Source: JAFDXJ01 sp038257845 (GTDB taxonomy: Bacteria > Bacteroidota > Bacteroidia > Chitinophagales > Chitinophagaceae). From it: 64,000 bases of DNA. This document shows positions 16,658 to 24,551 of this stretch, in pieces. Every line of letters starts with the position of its first letter. The first letter of the stretch is position 1. The translations under genes were made by a program, and so were the position numbers. The stretch lies in assembly GCA_038257845.1 (NCBI GenBank), contig JBBSQL010000002.1:1-64000 (forward strand). The letters run 5' to 3'. The notes beneath the pieces were generated by a model that searched no databases, was not told the DNA's origin, and worked only from the letters and a program-made list of their open reading frames with translations.

Positions 16658-17023
16658 TTAGAAATATACATCTTCCAGCAAAAAAAACTCCGCGGGTGAA
16701 TTGAAATGTAACATGATGGCAAGCACATCAAATTGTATATATTTCCATTCCGGGTGCAGGTACTGATATTCTTCTGCCGCATTCCGCAGGTTGGTCATTT
16801 TCTTTTTACCAATACTTTCTTCCGGATAACCATACTTCATAGTAGTGCGTGTTTTGATTTCAATAAAATGCAACAGGTTATCTTTTCCGGAAGCGATCAG
16901 GTCCACTTCCCAATGCTTAAACCGCCAGTTTTTTTCCAGGATTTTAAAACCATTTTTTTCCAAATAAACAGAAGCCATTGCTTCACCTTTATTTCCTGTA
17001 TTTTTGTTTTGAGTCATCAGCAT
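16658..17023 (-). CDS. yraN: YraN/UPF0102 family nuclease-like protein
   Basis: A 121-residue protein with the UPF0102 pattern: GNKGEAMASVYLEKNGFKIL at the N-terminus, then WEVDLIASGKDNLLHFIEIKTR, a restriction-endonuclease-like E-(x)n-D-(x)n-ExK core (Glu in WEVD, EIK in FIEIKTR). The family is thought to act on DNA, often near recombination or Holliday-junction genes; activity is not established here. The start is at the first Met; Met3 is equally possible. It is divergent from manA with only 20 bp between starts, so the two share a compact promoter region. Confidence 0.88.
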   Translation of the reverse strand: MLMTQNKNTGNKGEAMASVYLEKNGFKILEKNWRFKHWEVDLIASGKDNLLHFIEIKTRTTMKYGYPEESIGKKKMTNLRNAAEEYQYLHPEWKYIQFDVLAIMLHFNSPAEFFLLEDVYF

Positions 17024-17043
17024 AACAATCTAAACAAAAAGTT

Positions 17044-18249
17044 TTGATTTTACAAGAGAAAATTTTCAAATTAAAGGGAAAAGTAATGCATTATGCCTGG
17101 GGCGGCCACCAGTTTATTCCTAAGTGGCTGGGCATAAAAAACGCCGCGAATCAGCCATTTGCAGAATATTGGATGGGCGCACATCACTCGGCTGCATCCA
17201 ATATTATCACGAATACCGGTGCTATTAATTTGCAAGATGCCATTCGTGAAATGCCGGTTTTTTTGCTGGGTGAACGTGTTTATGAAGCCTACGGTGAATT
17301 GCCTTTTTTATTTAAAATCCTGGATGTGAAAGATGCTTTATCTATACAGGTGCATCCTACAAAAGCCGCTGCTGCAAAGGGTTTCGATGCTGAAGATGTG
17401 ATGAGTAAACCCGTCCATGCACCAAACCGGAATTATAAAGACAGGAATCACAAACCGGAGATCATGGTTGCGCTGAGTGATTTTTGGTTGCTGCATGGGT
17501 TTATGCAGGAAGACCAATTACAAAAGAGATTAAATTCTATTCAGGCATTTTCAAACCTGGCTGAAATATTTAAAGAGAAAGGTTATAAAGCGTTGTATAA
17601 AGAAGTGATGCAAATGCCGCAGGAAAAAGTAGATGCATTGCTTGTGCCCATGGTGAAAGCCGCAATCAAAAAGAAAAATAAATTAGTCAAAGATGAACCG
17701 GGTTATTGGGTGGCAAAATATTACGTGGATAAAGAACCCGTAAATATTGACAGGGGAATTTTTTCAATTTATTTTTTCAATCTACTGCATCTAAAAAAAG
17801 GAGTAGGTATTTTCCAGGGAGCAGGTTTGCCGCATGCTTATCTTGAAGGGAAAAATATTGAACTTATGGCAAATAGTGATAATGTACTTCGTGCCGGGCT
17901 TACACCAAAACATATTGATGTGCCGGAACTCATGAAGCACGTGATCTTCAAAGGGATTGAGCCGGAGATTTTAAAAGGCAGAAAAGAAAATACAGGAACT
18001 TTTATGTTCGATTGTCCCGCACCGGATTTTGCACTTGCTGCTATTCAATTAAAGGAAGGTGAAAAAGCAAAGTATGTTGCGCAATCTCCTGAAATTATTC
18101 TCGTAATGGAAGGAACTGCGAAGATGAAAGGTTCAAGAACATTGACTGTCAAAAAAGGAGAAGCTGTTTTTGTTGCCTCTGGGGAAAATTATGAAATAAA
18201 ATCCAATGGGAAGTTGCTGGCATTTAAAGCTTTTGTGCCGGCAAATTAA
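17044..18249 (+). CDS. manA: Mannose-6-phosphate isomerase, class I
   Basis: A 401-residue type I phosphomannose isomerase. Motifs in order: VMHYAWGGHQFIPKWLG, SIQVHPTKAAA (Zn ligand His), NYKDRNHKPEIMVAL (Glu ligand in HKPE), and GAGLPHAYLEGKNIELMANS (His ligand and active-site Glu), followed by DNVLRAGLTPKHID. It interconverts fructose-6-P and mannose-6-P, feeding GDP-mannose and surface glycan synthesis. The start is a TTG at 17044: the next in-frame ATG (17086) would remove the conserved FKLKGK segment just before MHYAWGG, so TTG is preferred. Confidence 0.93.
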   Translation: MILQEKIFKLKGKVMHYAWGGHQFIPKWLGIKNAANQPFAEYWMGAHHSAASNIITNTGAINLQDAIREMPVFLLGERVYEAYGELPFLFKILDVKDALSIQVHPTKAAAAKGFDAEDVMSKPVHAPNRNYKDRNHKPEIMVALSDFWLLHGFMQEDQLQKRLNSIQAFSNLAEIFKEKGYKALYKEVMQMPQEKVDALLVPMVKAAIKKKNKLVKDEPGYWVAKYYVDKEPVNIDRGIFSIYFFNLLHLKKGVGIFQGAGLPHAYLEGKNIELMANSDNVLRAGLTPKHIDVPELMKHVIFKGIEPEILKGRKENTGTFMFDCPAPDFALAAIQLKEGEKAKYVAQSPEIILVMEGTAKMKGSRTLTVKKGEAVFVASGENYEIKSNGKLLAFKAFVPAN

Positions 18250-18304
18250 TTTAAAAGGTTTATTAAAGGTTAAATACAAATTCTCCTGAAAAGGTTTAAA
18301 GCCT

Positions 18305-18312
18305 TATTTTTG
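18305..18312 (+). promoter_or_regulatory. Candidate -7 box of the DUF6580 gene
   Basis: TATTTTTG matches TAnnTTTG, 16 bases before the ATG at 18329. The same octamer occurs before sdhC and tsaD. No clear -33 element is seen. Confidence 0.5.
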
Positions 18313-18328
18313 CAAAAAATATTCAGTC

Positions 18329-18901
18329 ATGAAGCAAACACGTTCAACCATCTTTTTTTTAATATTCGTTATTGCAGTTACTACGATCATAAAATTTATT
18401 TGCGCGCCAAACCTTGCATTGAGTGGGTTTAGCACGGTCATAGCCATGTCATTATTTGCAGGCCTTACTATTAAAGATATCAAAGTTTCCTTTTTATTTC
18501 CACTCCTTGCTTTATTTATCAGTGATGTACTCATACAAATTTTTTATACTGCAGGCTGGTTTCCCTTTCCGGGTTTTTATTCCGGCCAGTTAATTAATTA
18601 TATTCTACTTGTAGTGCTGGTTTTAATTGGAATCGCTTTGAGAAAAGCAAAAACTCCGGGAATCGTTCTCAGCATTATTGCCGGCCCGCTCGTTTATTTT
18701 TTCTTATCCAATTTCCAGGTATGGGCAAGCAATAGTGTTGCTTATTCCAGGGATCTTTCCGGCCTGATGGCTGCTTTTACCATGGGCCTTCCATTCCTGA
18801 AAAATTCATTCTTATCAACGATTGTATTTGTACCCACTTTTATTTTTATGTATAAATATTTTATGGGGAAAAAACATTCGATGCAATTTAAAAAAGCTTG
18901 A
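18329..18901 (+). CDS. DUF6580-type multi-spanning membrane protein, putative transporter
   Basis: A 190-residue hydrophobic protein with about five to six membrane segments (for example FFLIFVIAVTTIIKF, VSFLFPLLALFISDVLI, LINYILLVVLVLIGIAL, GIVLSIIAGPLVYFFL). The signature region PNLALSGFSTVIAMSLFAGL followed by SDVLIQIFY and FLSNFQVWAS matches the DUF6580 putative transport family, distantly like ECF-type substrate-binding S components. No energising subunit is encoded nearby and the solute is unknown. A strong hairpin follows the stop. Confidence 0.75.
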   Translation: MKQTRSTIFFLIFVIAVTTIIKFICAPNLALSGFSTVIAMSLFAGLTIKDIKVSFLFPLLALFISDVLIQIFYTAGWFPFPGFYSGQLINYILLVVLVLIGIALRKAKTPGIVLSIIAGPLVYFFLSNFQVWASNSVAYSRDLSGLMAAFTMGLPFLKNSFLSTIVFVPTFIFMYKYFMGKKHSMQFKKA

Positions 18902-18918
18902 TCATTTCATTTTGAAAG

Positions 18919-18941
18919 AACCGGCAAGCGCCGGTTTTTTT
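18919..18941. terminator. Intrinsic terminator between the DUF6580 and rnhA genes
   Basis: Stem AACCGGC / GCCGGTT with loop AAGC, followed by a T-run on the plus strand; the A-rich left flank also allows weaker use from the convergent rnhA side. Confidence 0.88.
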
Positions 18942-18950
18942 ATGCATGAT

Positions 18951-19448
18951 TCAAAATAATCCTTCCTGTTGCAAATCTTCATAACCCTGGTCAACAGATA
19001 ATTTTTTTCCATCAGCAGCCATTGTGGCCAATTCATCACAGCGATTATTGTATTGATTTTCGGCATGGCCTTTTACCCAATGAAATTTGATGGTAAAATC
19101 TTTTGCGACAGTTTTATAACGCATCCAGAGATCTTTATTTTTTTTACCACCTTTAAAATTTGTTTGGATCCATTTATCCAGCCATTTTTTTTCTACGCTG
19201 TTTACAATATATTGACTGTCGGTATAAATAGTCACGGTGATATTCTTCTTGGTTAATGATTCCAATGCCGCGATCACCGCCATTAATTCCATTCGATTAT
19301 TCGTGGTAAGCCTGAATCCTTCACTGATTTCTTTTACATGCCCATTCCACATAAGAATCGCTCCAAAGCCGCCCGGGCCGGGATTCCCACGCGATGAGCC
19401 ATCTGTATAAATGGTCAGTGATATAGTATCGTTTCCGGCTTTTTGCAT
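18951..19448 (-). CDS. rnhA: Ribonuclease HI
   Basis: A 165-residue RNase H with the DEDD active site: Asp16 (YTDGSSRGNPGPGG), Glu54 (NNRMELMAV), Asp77 (YTDSQY) and Asp138 (NNRCDELA), plus His128 in WVKGHAEN. A basic handle region (KKWLDKWIQTNFKGGKKNKD) corresponds to the substrate-gripping loop of E. coli RNase HI. It degrades the RNA strand of RNA-DNA hybrids. It follows the MATE gene with 9 bp between them and probably shares its transcript. Confidence 0.96.
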   Translation of the reverse strand: MQKAGNDTISLTIYTDGSSRGNPGPGGFGAILMWNGHVKEISEGFRLTTNNRMELMAVIAALESLTKKNITVTIYTDSQYIVNSVEKKWLDKWIQTNFKGGKKNKDLWMRYKTVAKDFTIKFHWVKGHAENQYNNRCDELATMAADGKKLSVDQGYEDLQQEGLF

Positions 19449-19457
19449 CTGTTTTTT

Positions 19458-20813
19458 TTAAATAGTTTTTTTTCTCCATCTATTACTCCTGATATATAAA
19501 AACGAAGGAATAAATAAAGCAGTCCAGTATATCCATTCTGCGCACCATCCAATGGTAATGGGTAAATTTAATTTTTCCAAAACTACATATACAAAAATAC
19601 AATAGAAGGTGATGGCCATCATTTCGATCACAAGGTTGATCCTGGTATTGCCCGTGCCGATCACCGCATTTAACCAGATTGTAGAAACGGACATTAAGAT
19701 CAAAGCCACGGAAACCACGCGTACGACAGGGATTGCCGCTTGAATGAATGCTTCATCCTGGCCGTAAAGTGGTAATAAAATCCCCGGCCAGCTATTTAAT
19801 AAAACAAAAATGATTGATGAAAAAAGCACACTCCATTTCATGATTTTTATAATCAGGCTCACCACTTTATCCTGCATACCCTGGCCGATAATATTGCTGA
19901 CCATGGTATTCGTCGTGGCAGCAAAAGCCCAGGTAACACAACCAAAAAGCCCGAATAAATTGCGGATAATATTTGAGATGGCGAGATCTCTCTCTCCATG
20001 ATGTTCTATTAAAATATAAAAAAATTCCCAGGAACCGATACTCAATGCATATTGCATAATAAGCGGCAATGATTGATTCAAAATAAGCCCGGCCTGGATC
20101 TTATTAAAGTAAATTTTTCGAAACAGTGTAAAACGCTGTGCAATCTTTTTAGCATAGATCACACAAAGTACAGTCGCCAATGCGATGAATTCTGCAATCA
20201 CAGAAGCGATCGCTGCACCATTAAAACCCAAAGCCGGCATACCCCATTTGCCATTGATCAATGTATAATCCAAATAAATATTGACAATTGTTTCCACGAT
20301 CGTTCCATACAATAAATATTTACTTTGATTGGTGCCAACAAGCAAGGCATTGCACATTTGATACAGGTATAAAAAAATAATTCCCCAGATACGAATTTGC
20401 AAAAAGCCAATAGCAATGGAAACATTTTCGGAATTATGCAAAGAAGATTTTAATATAATTGGCGAAAAAAACAATGTAAATAATATGCTGAAAACAGAAA
20501 GTAAAACCGCCATTAAAATTCCCTGGTTATATAACAGACCAATCGCTGAAATTTTATTTTCACCGGAACGGCGGGAAATTAAAACCTGTAACCCGTTACT
20601 CAGGCCAAAACCAATGACAGCAAAAAATAAATAATAAACACCAGTGATGCCGGCCACGGCAAGTGGTTGTTCACCCAATGCGCCGAGGAAAATATTATTG
20701 GTAATAAAATTTGCCTGTGGTACCAATATGGAAGCAGCAATGGGCATAGCCATGCTGAATACCTGGCGGTTGGTAATTTTTAATTGTAAATGACTGGAAT
20801 GATTTTTGTCCAT
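19458..20813 (-). CDS. MATE family efflux transporter
   Basis: A 451-residue protein with about twelve membrane helices arranged as two similar halves, typical of MATE exporters: ITNRQVFSMAMPIAASILVP near the N-terminus, the GLSNGLQVLISRRSGE segment in the first half, and GLFGCVTWAFAATTNTMVSN in the second. It likely exports cationic or lipophilic compounds by Na+ or H+ antiport. An upstream in-frame ATG at 20846 would add 11 residues, but a full promoter (20823-20854) lies over that extension, so the start at 20813 (MDKNHSSH) is preferred. Confidence 0.92.
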   Translation of the reverse strand: MDKNHSSHLQLKITNRQVFSMAMPIAASILVPQANFITNNIFLGALGEQPLAVAGITGVYYLFFAVIGFGLSNGLQVLISRRSGENKISAIGLLYNQGILMAVLLSVFSILFTLFFSPIILKSSLHNSENVSIAIGFLQIRIWGIIFLYLYQMCNALLVGTNQSKYLLYGTIVETIVNIYLDYTLINGKWGMPALGFNGAAIASVIAEFIALATVLCVIYAKKIAQRFTLFRKIYFNKIQAGLILNQSLPLIMQYALSIGSWEFFYILIEHHGERDLAISNIIRNLFGLFGCVTWAFAATTNTMVSNIIGQGMQDKVVSLIIKIMKWSVLFSSIIFVLLNSWPGILLPLYGQDEAFIQAAIPVVRVVSVALILMSVSTIWLNAVIGTGNTRINLVIEMMAITFYCIFVYVVLEKLNLPITIGWCAEWIYWTALFIPSFLYIRSNRWRKKTI

Positions 20814-20822
20814 AAAGGCGCG

Positions 20823-20854
20823 CAAAACTACAATTCCGTTAAGCATTTATCAAA
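20823..20854 (-). promoter_or_regulatory. Promoter of the MATE-rnhA unit
   Basis: Reading the minus strand: TTTG (20854-20851), 20 bases, then TAGTTTTG (20830-20823), matching the Bacteroidota -33 and -7 elements with normal spacing. The predicted transcription start is only a few bases before the ATG at 20813, giving a very short leader. Confidence 0.65.
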
Positions 20855-20905
20855 ACTGGAATAAACGGGCGTAATTTAGTATCATTGCATTCATATAAAA
20901 TATTT

Positions 20906-21718
20906 ATGGTTCAGAAAACATTTGGCATTTATGATGCGGATTTCAGTAATGGAAAATTATTTATTGAACTGGGCAAAAATCATCTCGCGGCCTGGACCAA
21001 AGAATTGGAAACAAACAAAATCAGGTCACTGGAATTGTTCCAGTTTACCAACCTTGACGCCGAATATTTCATTACATCCTGGCAGGAAATACAATTGCTT
21101 TCCAAACTGTTGAATAAGCCTGGAAATACACCGGTTATTTTTCTTGAAAATGAAGACTGCTCTTTGATTCCGGAAGACTTATTGAATGAAGACCAGTTGA
21201 AAAAAGAATTTTCATTAATGCATAACGGCCCTGTAGAAAAATTGCAGATTGAACGCGCACCTGCTGCTGAAATGGTTTTGGTAAATGATGTCAATATTGT
21301 TGCACTTGCAGAAATTCAAAAAACTTTTCCGGACGCACTTATAAAACATAAATACGGGGAAATTCTCCGGCAAATGAAATCGCAAAATGATGCGGACCTC
21401 GTGAAAATTTATTTTTATACTTCCTATTTTATCGCCGTGGTTTTTAAAGAAAATCAATTGCAATTGATCAGGCATTTCAATTTTCAAATACCGGAGGATG
21501 CACTCTATTATATTTTACTTGCTTGCAAACAGTCGGGCCTTCCGCAAACCACGCCTGTAGAGGCTTCCGGCATGATTGATACGGACTCGCCTTTATACAA
21601 AACATTGTACCGTTACCTCGCAGGATTTCGATTGGAAACGCCGGATATAAACAAATTTGAAACCAACGGATTCAGCGAATTTCCTTTGCACTATTTTTCA
21701 GTATTCTGCAATGAATAG
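20906..21718 (+). CDS. DUF3822 family protein
   Basis: A 270-residue protein recognised as DUF3822 from its start KTFGIYDADFSNGKLFIELG and from the fold-like layout of the family (an ASKHA/actin-like arrangement is suspected but not shown). It is a Bacteroidota-specific family almost always next to rsmD, as here (2 bp to rsmD). The role is unknown. A TTG at 20885 could extend it by seven residues, but the ATG at 20906 gives the usual MVQKTFGIYD start. It heads a six-gene operon. Confidence 0.88.
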   Translation: MVQKTFGIYDADFSNGKLFIELGKNHLAAWTKELETNKIRSLELFQFTNLDAEYFITSWQEIQLLSKLLNKPGNTPVIFLENEDCSLIPEDLLNEDQLKKEFSLMHNGPVEKLQIERAPAAEMVLVNDVNIVALAEIQKTFPDALIKHKYGEILRQMKSQNDADLVKIYFYTSYFIAVVFKENQLQLIRHFNFQIPEDALYYILLACKQSGLPQTTPVEASGMIDTDSPLYKTLYRYLAGFRLETPDINKFETNGFSEFPLHYFSVFCNE

Positions 21719-21720
21719 TT

Positions 21721-22263
21721 ATGCGTATTATTTCCGGAAAATATGGAGGAAGAAAAATTCTCACACCTTCCAAAATGCCTTTTACCAGGCCCACAACTGA
21801 TTTTGCCAAAGAAGGGTTATTTAATATTTTGCAAAATAGGATAGAACTGGAAGATATTCAAACACTGGATCTGTTTGGCGGCACAGGAAGCATTTCGCTG
21901 GAACTCGCATCACGCGGCGCTGCTTCCCTGGATATTGTGGAGAAGGATAATAACATGATTGCTTCCATCAAAAAAAATATAGAAACCCTGGGCATTGAAA
22001 ATATGCATATTTATAAAATGGGTGTATTTGAATTTTTGGAAAATGCCATAGAAAAATACACGATCATTTTTGCCGGGCCACCTTATGCATTAAAAGAAAT
22101 TGATCATTTACCCGAAAAGATTTTTCAAAAAAAATTATTGGCACCAGGTGGGATTTTTATTTTGGAGCATACACCGAGAAATGATTATGCAAAATTTCCT
22201 GCTTTTAGTTTTCAGCGTAATTATGGTACAACTATTTTTTCTTTTTTTGAAACACCCAAATAA
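21721..22263 (+). CDS. rsmD: RsmD family 16S rRNA (guanine966-N2)-methyltransferase, with altered motif IV
   Basis: A 180-residue Rossmann methyltransferase. The N-terminus MRIISGKYGGRKILTP and RPTTDFAKEGLFNIL are diagnostic for RsmD, SAM motif I is LDLFGGTGSISLELASRG (49-66). The catalytic motif IV, normally (D/N)PPY, reads GPPY at residues 119-122 (codon GGG at the first position). Loss of that Asp would be expected to harm N2-methylation of G966. The rest of the protein is full length and in a tight operon, so it is not an obvious pseudogene. The gene overlaps bioD by one base (TAATG). Confidence 0.88.
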   Translation: MRIISGKYGGRKILTPSKMPFTRPTTDFAKEGLFNILQNRIELEDIQTLDLFGGTGSISLELASRGAASLDIVEKDNNMIASIKKNIETLGIENMHIYKMGVFEFLENAIEKYTIIFAGPPYALKEIDHLPEKIFQKKLLAPGGIFILEHTPRNDYAKFPAFSFQRNYGTTIFSFFETPK

Positions 22264-22919
22264 TGCAAAATCCAACGACTATAAAACCTGTTTTTATTTC
22301 CGGTACCGGCACTGGTATTGGTAAAACAGTTGTTGCTGCCATTATCACGGAAGCATTACAAGGCATTTACTGGAAACCCGTGCAGGCAGGCAGTTCAGAA
22401 GAAACAGACAGTGAATGGGTTCAAAAAATTTTAGGTGATCCATCGCGTGTTGCGAAAGAAACATACAAGTTGCAAATGCCTGCTTCACCGCACATAGCTG
22501 CACGCAAAGAAAATTTAGAAATTAACCTGGATAAAATTGAAGCGGCATATAAAGAGATTTCAAAAGTAAATAATTGTCCAGTAATCATTGAAGGTGCGGG
22601 TGGTATATTAGCGCCTTTGAATGACAAGGAATTCAGTATAGACCTGGCAAAGAAACTGAAAGCCACCATGATATTAGTGAGTTGTAATTATCTCGGTAGT
22701 ATCAATCATTCTTTAATGACAGCAAAGATTTGTGTTGCAAAAAAAATCCCTGTTGCCGGCTGGATTTTTAATAAACATTATCTTCATTATGAAGACGAGA
22801 TTGCAGCCTGGAGTGGCTTTGATATTATTTCGAAAATTCCGGACCGAAAAAATATCACAAATAAATTTATCAGGGCGCAGGCGAATGCATTGAGAGAAAA
22901 ATTGATTTCCTGTTTATGA
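22263..22919 (+). CDS. bioD: Dethiobiotin synthetase
   Basis: A 218-residue P-loop enzyme. The Walker A is SGTGTGIGKTVVAA (residues 13-26), followed by YWKPVQAGS (the Lys that contacts the substrate), KLQMPASPHIAA and VIIEGAGGILAPL, all BioD hallmarks. It closes the ureido ring of dethiobiotin from DAPA, CO2 and ATP in biotin synthesis. Other biotin genes are not in this window. It overlaps rsmD by 1 bp and fthC by 4 bp, so translation is probably coupled. Confidence 0.93.
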   Translation: MQNPTTIKPVFISGTGTGIGKTVVAAIITEALQGIYWKPVQAGSSEETDSEWVQKILGDPSRVAKETYKLQMPASPHIAARKENLEINLDKIEAAYKEISKVNNCPVIIEGAGGILAPLNDKEFSIDLAKKLKATMILVSCNYLGSINHSLMTAKICVAKKIPVAGWIFNKHYLHYEDEIAAWSGFDIISKIPDRKNITNKFIRAQANALREKLISCL

Positions 22920-23485
22920 AAAAAAAGGAATTACGAAAAATATTTGCGGAGAAACGTAGCAGTTTGTCCGATGCGGAAAAATCCAAACTGGATGATTTAT
23001 TATTGATACAGTTTCAGAAGTTGAGACTCCCGGTAATTCAATATTTATTTACTTATTATCCGTTGGTGGCGAAGCATGAACCAGACACAGGACTTGTGAC
23101 ACGCTACCTGCAATTTTTATTTCCACATTTACAAATCGCTATACCTAAAACAGATTTTAATACCGGTGAAATGAAAGCCATGCTGGTGAGTGATGAATCA
23201 ATTTATGCATTGAATCATTATGGAATTTATGAACCGGAAAATAGCATTGAATTGGATCCTTTAATGATTGACCTGGTTATTGTGCCTTTGCTCGCATTTG
23301 ATAAAACCGGGTTTCGGGTGGGCTATGGCAAAGGGTTTTATGACAAATACCTGGCTCTTTGTGATGAGAAGATTGTAACCGTCGGCTTTAGTTATTTTGA
23401 GCCTGTTGAAAAAATAGAAGATACAAATGCATTTGATGTACCTTTAAAATATTGCATCACTCCAGAAAGGTTGTATGAATTTTAA
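22916..23485 (+). CDS. 5-formyltetrahydrofolate cyclo-ligase
   Basis: A 189-residue enzyme of the 5-FCL family: MKKKELRKIFAEKRSSLSD at the N-terminus, and the ATP/folate-binding signature DLVIVPLLAFDKTGFRVGYG followed by KGFYDKYL near residues 119-146. It converts 5-formyl-THF to 5,10-methenyl-THF with ATP, returning folate to the active pool. The start codon overlaps the bioD stop (ATGA). The end overlaps lpxK by 11 bp. Confidence 0.94.
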   Translation: MKKKELRKIFAEKRSSLSDAEKSKLDDLLLIQFQKLRLPVIQYLFTYYPLVAKHEPDTGLVTRYLQFLFPHLQIAIPKTDFNTGEMKAMLVSDESIYALNHYGIYEPENSIELDPLMIDLVIVPLLAFDKTGFRVGYGKGFYDKYLALCDEKIVTVGFSYFEPVEKIEDTNAFDVPLKYCITPERLYEF

Positions 23486-24539
23486 TGCTGTTTTTTTAAA
23501 AACATTCCGTTTAATATTATTACCCGTATCCATCATTTATGGCCTGGTCATTTATGCCAGGAATTTTTTATATGACAAAAAAATATTGCGTTCGGTAAAA
23601 TTTAATTTTCCCATCATTTGTGTTGGAAACCTGGTGATGGGCGGCACAGGGAAATCAACAATGGTGGAGTTTCTCATTGATATACTGCGGCAAGAATTGA
23701 ATGTGGCCACTTTATCCCGCGGCTATAAAAGAAGAACAAAAGGCTATATTTTGGCTTCCGAAAAAACCAGCGCTTTGGAGATTGGTGATGAACCAATGCA
23801 ATTTCATGTAAAATATCCTGGAATAACTGTAGCAGTATGCGAAGACAGGCTGGTGGCTGTTCCGCAGATATTGCAGGACAGGCCGGCAACAAATGTCATA
23901 GTACTTGATGATGCTTTTCAGCACCGCGCTATAGATGCCGGGCTGAATATTTTATTAACGCAATACGGCGATTTATATACGCATGATTTTTTTCTTCCCA
24001 GTGGCGATTTGCGGGATCAGAAAACATCTGCAAAAAGAGCGGATATTATTGTAATAACAAAATGCCCGCCAGCGTTAACCGGAGAAGAAAAAATATCCAT
24101 AGAAAAAGAGTTGCATATTGATGAAGGACAATCTATATATTTCACAACCTTGGAATACGGTTTACCATACCATATCCTTACAAAAGCGCAAAAGCCTTTG
24201 TCTGTGGAAGAAGAAGTATTACTGGTTTGCGGCATTGCAAACCCGGATCCTTTAAAAAAATATTTGGAAGAAAATACGGCTGCTTTTTACCAGCTAAATT
24301 TTTCTGATCATCATATTTACAGCATAGATGATATGAAAGGAATTTCTAAAAAATTTGCACAAATGCAAAGCGGGGAAAAGATTGTTTTGACAACCGAAAA
24401 AGATGCTGTGCGATTAATTAAATTTGAAAATGAAATAATGGATTTCCCGCTCTATGTTTTGCCCGTGCGCAACAGGTTTTTATTTGATGAAGAAGAAAAA
24501 TTTTCATCTGCCATACAGCAATATATCCGAAGTTATTAA
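23475..24539 (+). CDS. lpxK: Tetraacyldisaccharide 4'-kinase
   Basis: A 354-residue membrane-associated P-loop kinase of lipid A synthesis. An N-terminal hydrophobic helix (LILLPVSIIYGLVIYARNFL) is followed by the Walker A in FPIICVGNLVMGGTGKSTMV, SRGYKRRTKGY, the DDAFQHRAIDAG motif and KRADIIVITKCP. It phosphorylates the 4' position of the lipid A disaccharide precursor at the inner face of the inner membrane. The Walker A ends GKST rather than the more usual GKTP, a mild variant. It supports an LPS-bearing Gram-negative. Confidence 0.95.
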   Translation: MNFNAVFLKTFRLILLPVSIIYGLVIYARNFLYDKKILRSVKFNFPIICVGNLVMGGTGKSTMVEFLIDILRQELNVATLSRGYKRRTKGYILASEKTSALEIGDEPMQFHVKYPGITVAVCEDRLVAVPQILQDRPATNVIVLDDAFQHRAIDAGLNILLTQYGDLYTHDFFLPSGDLRDQKTSAKRADIIVITKCPPALTGEEKISIEKELHIDEGQSIYFTTLEYGLPYHILTKAQKPLSVEEEVLLVCGIANPDPLKKYLEENTAAFYQLNFSDHHIYSIDDMKGISKKFAQMQSGEKIVLTTEKDAVRLIKFENEIMDFPLYVLPVRNRFLFDEEEKFSSAIQQYIRSY

Positions 24540-24551
24540 AATCAATAATAA

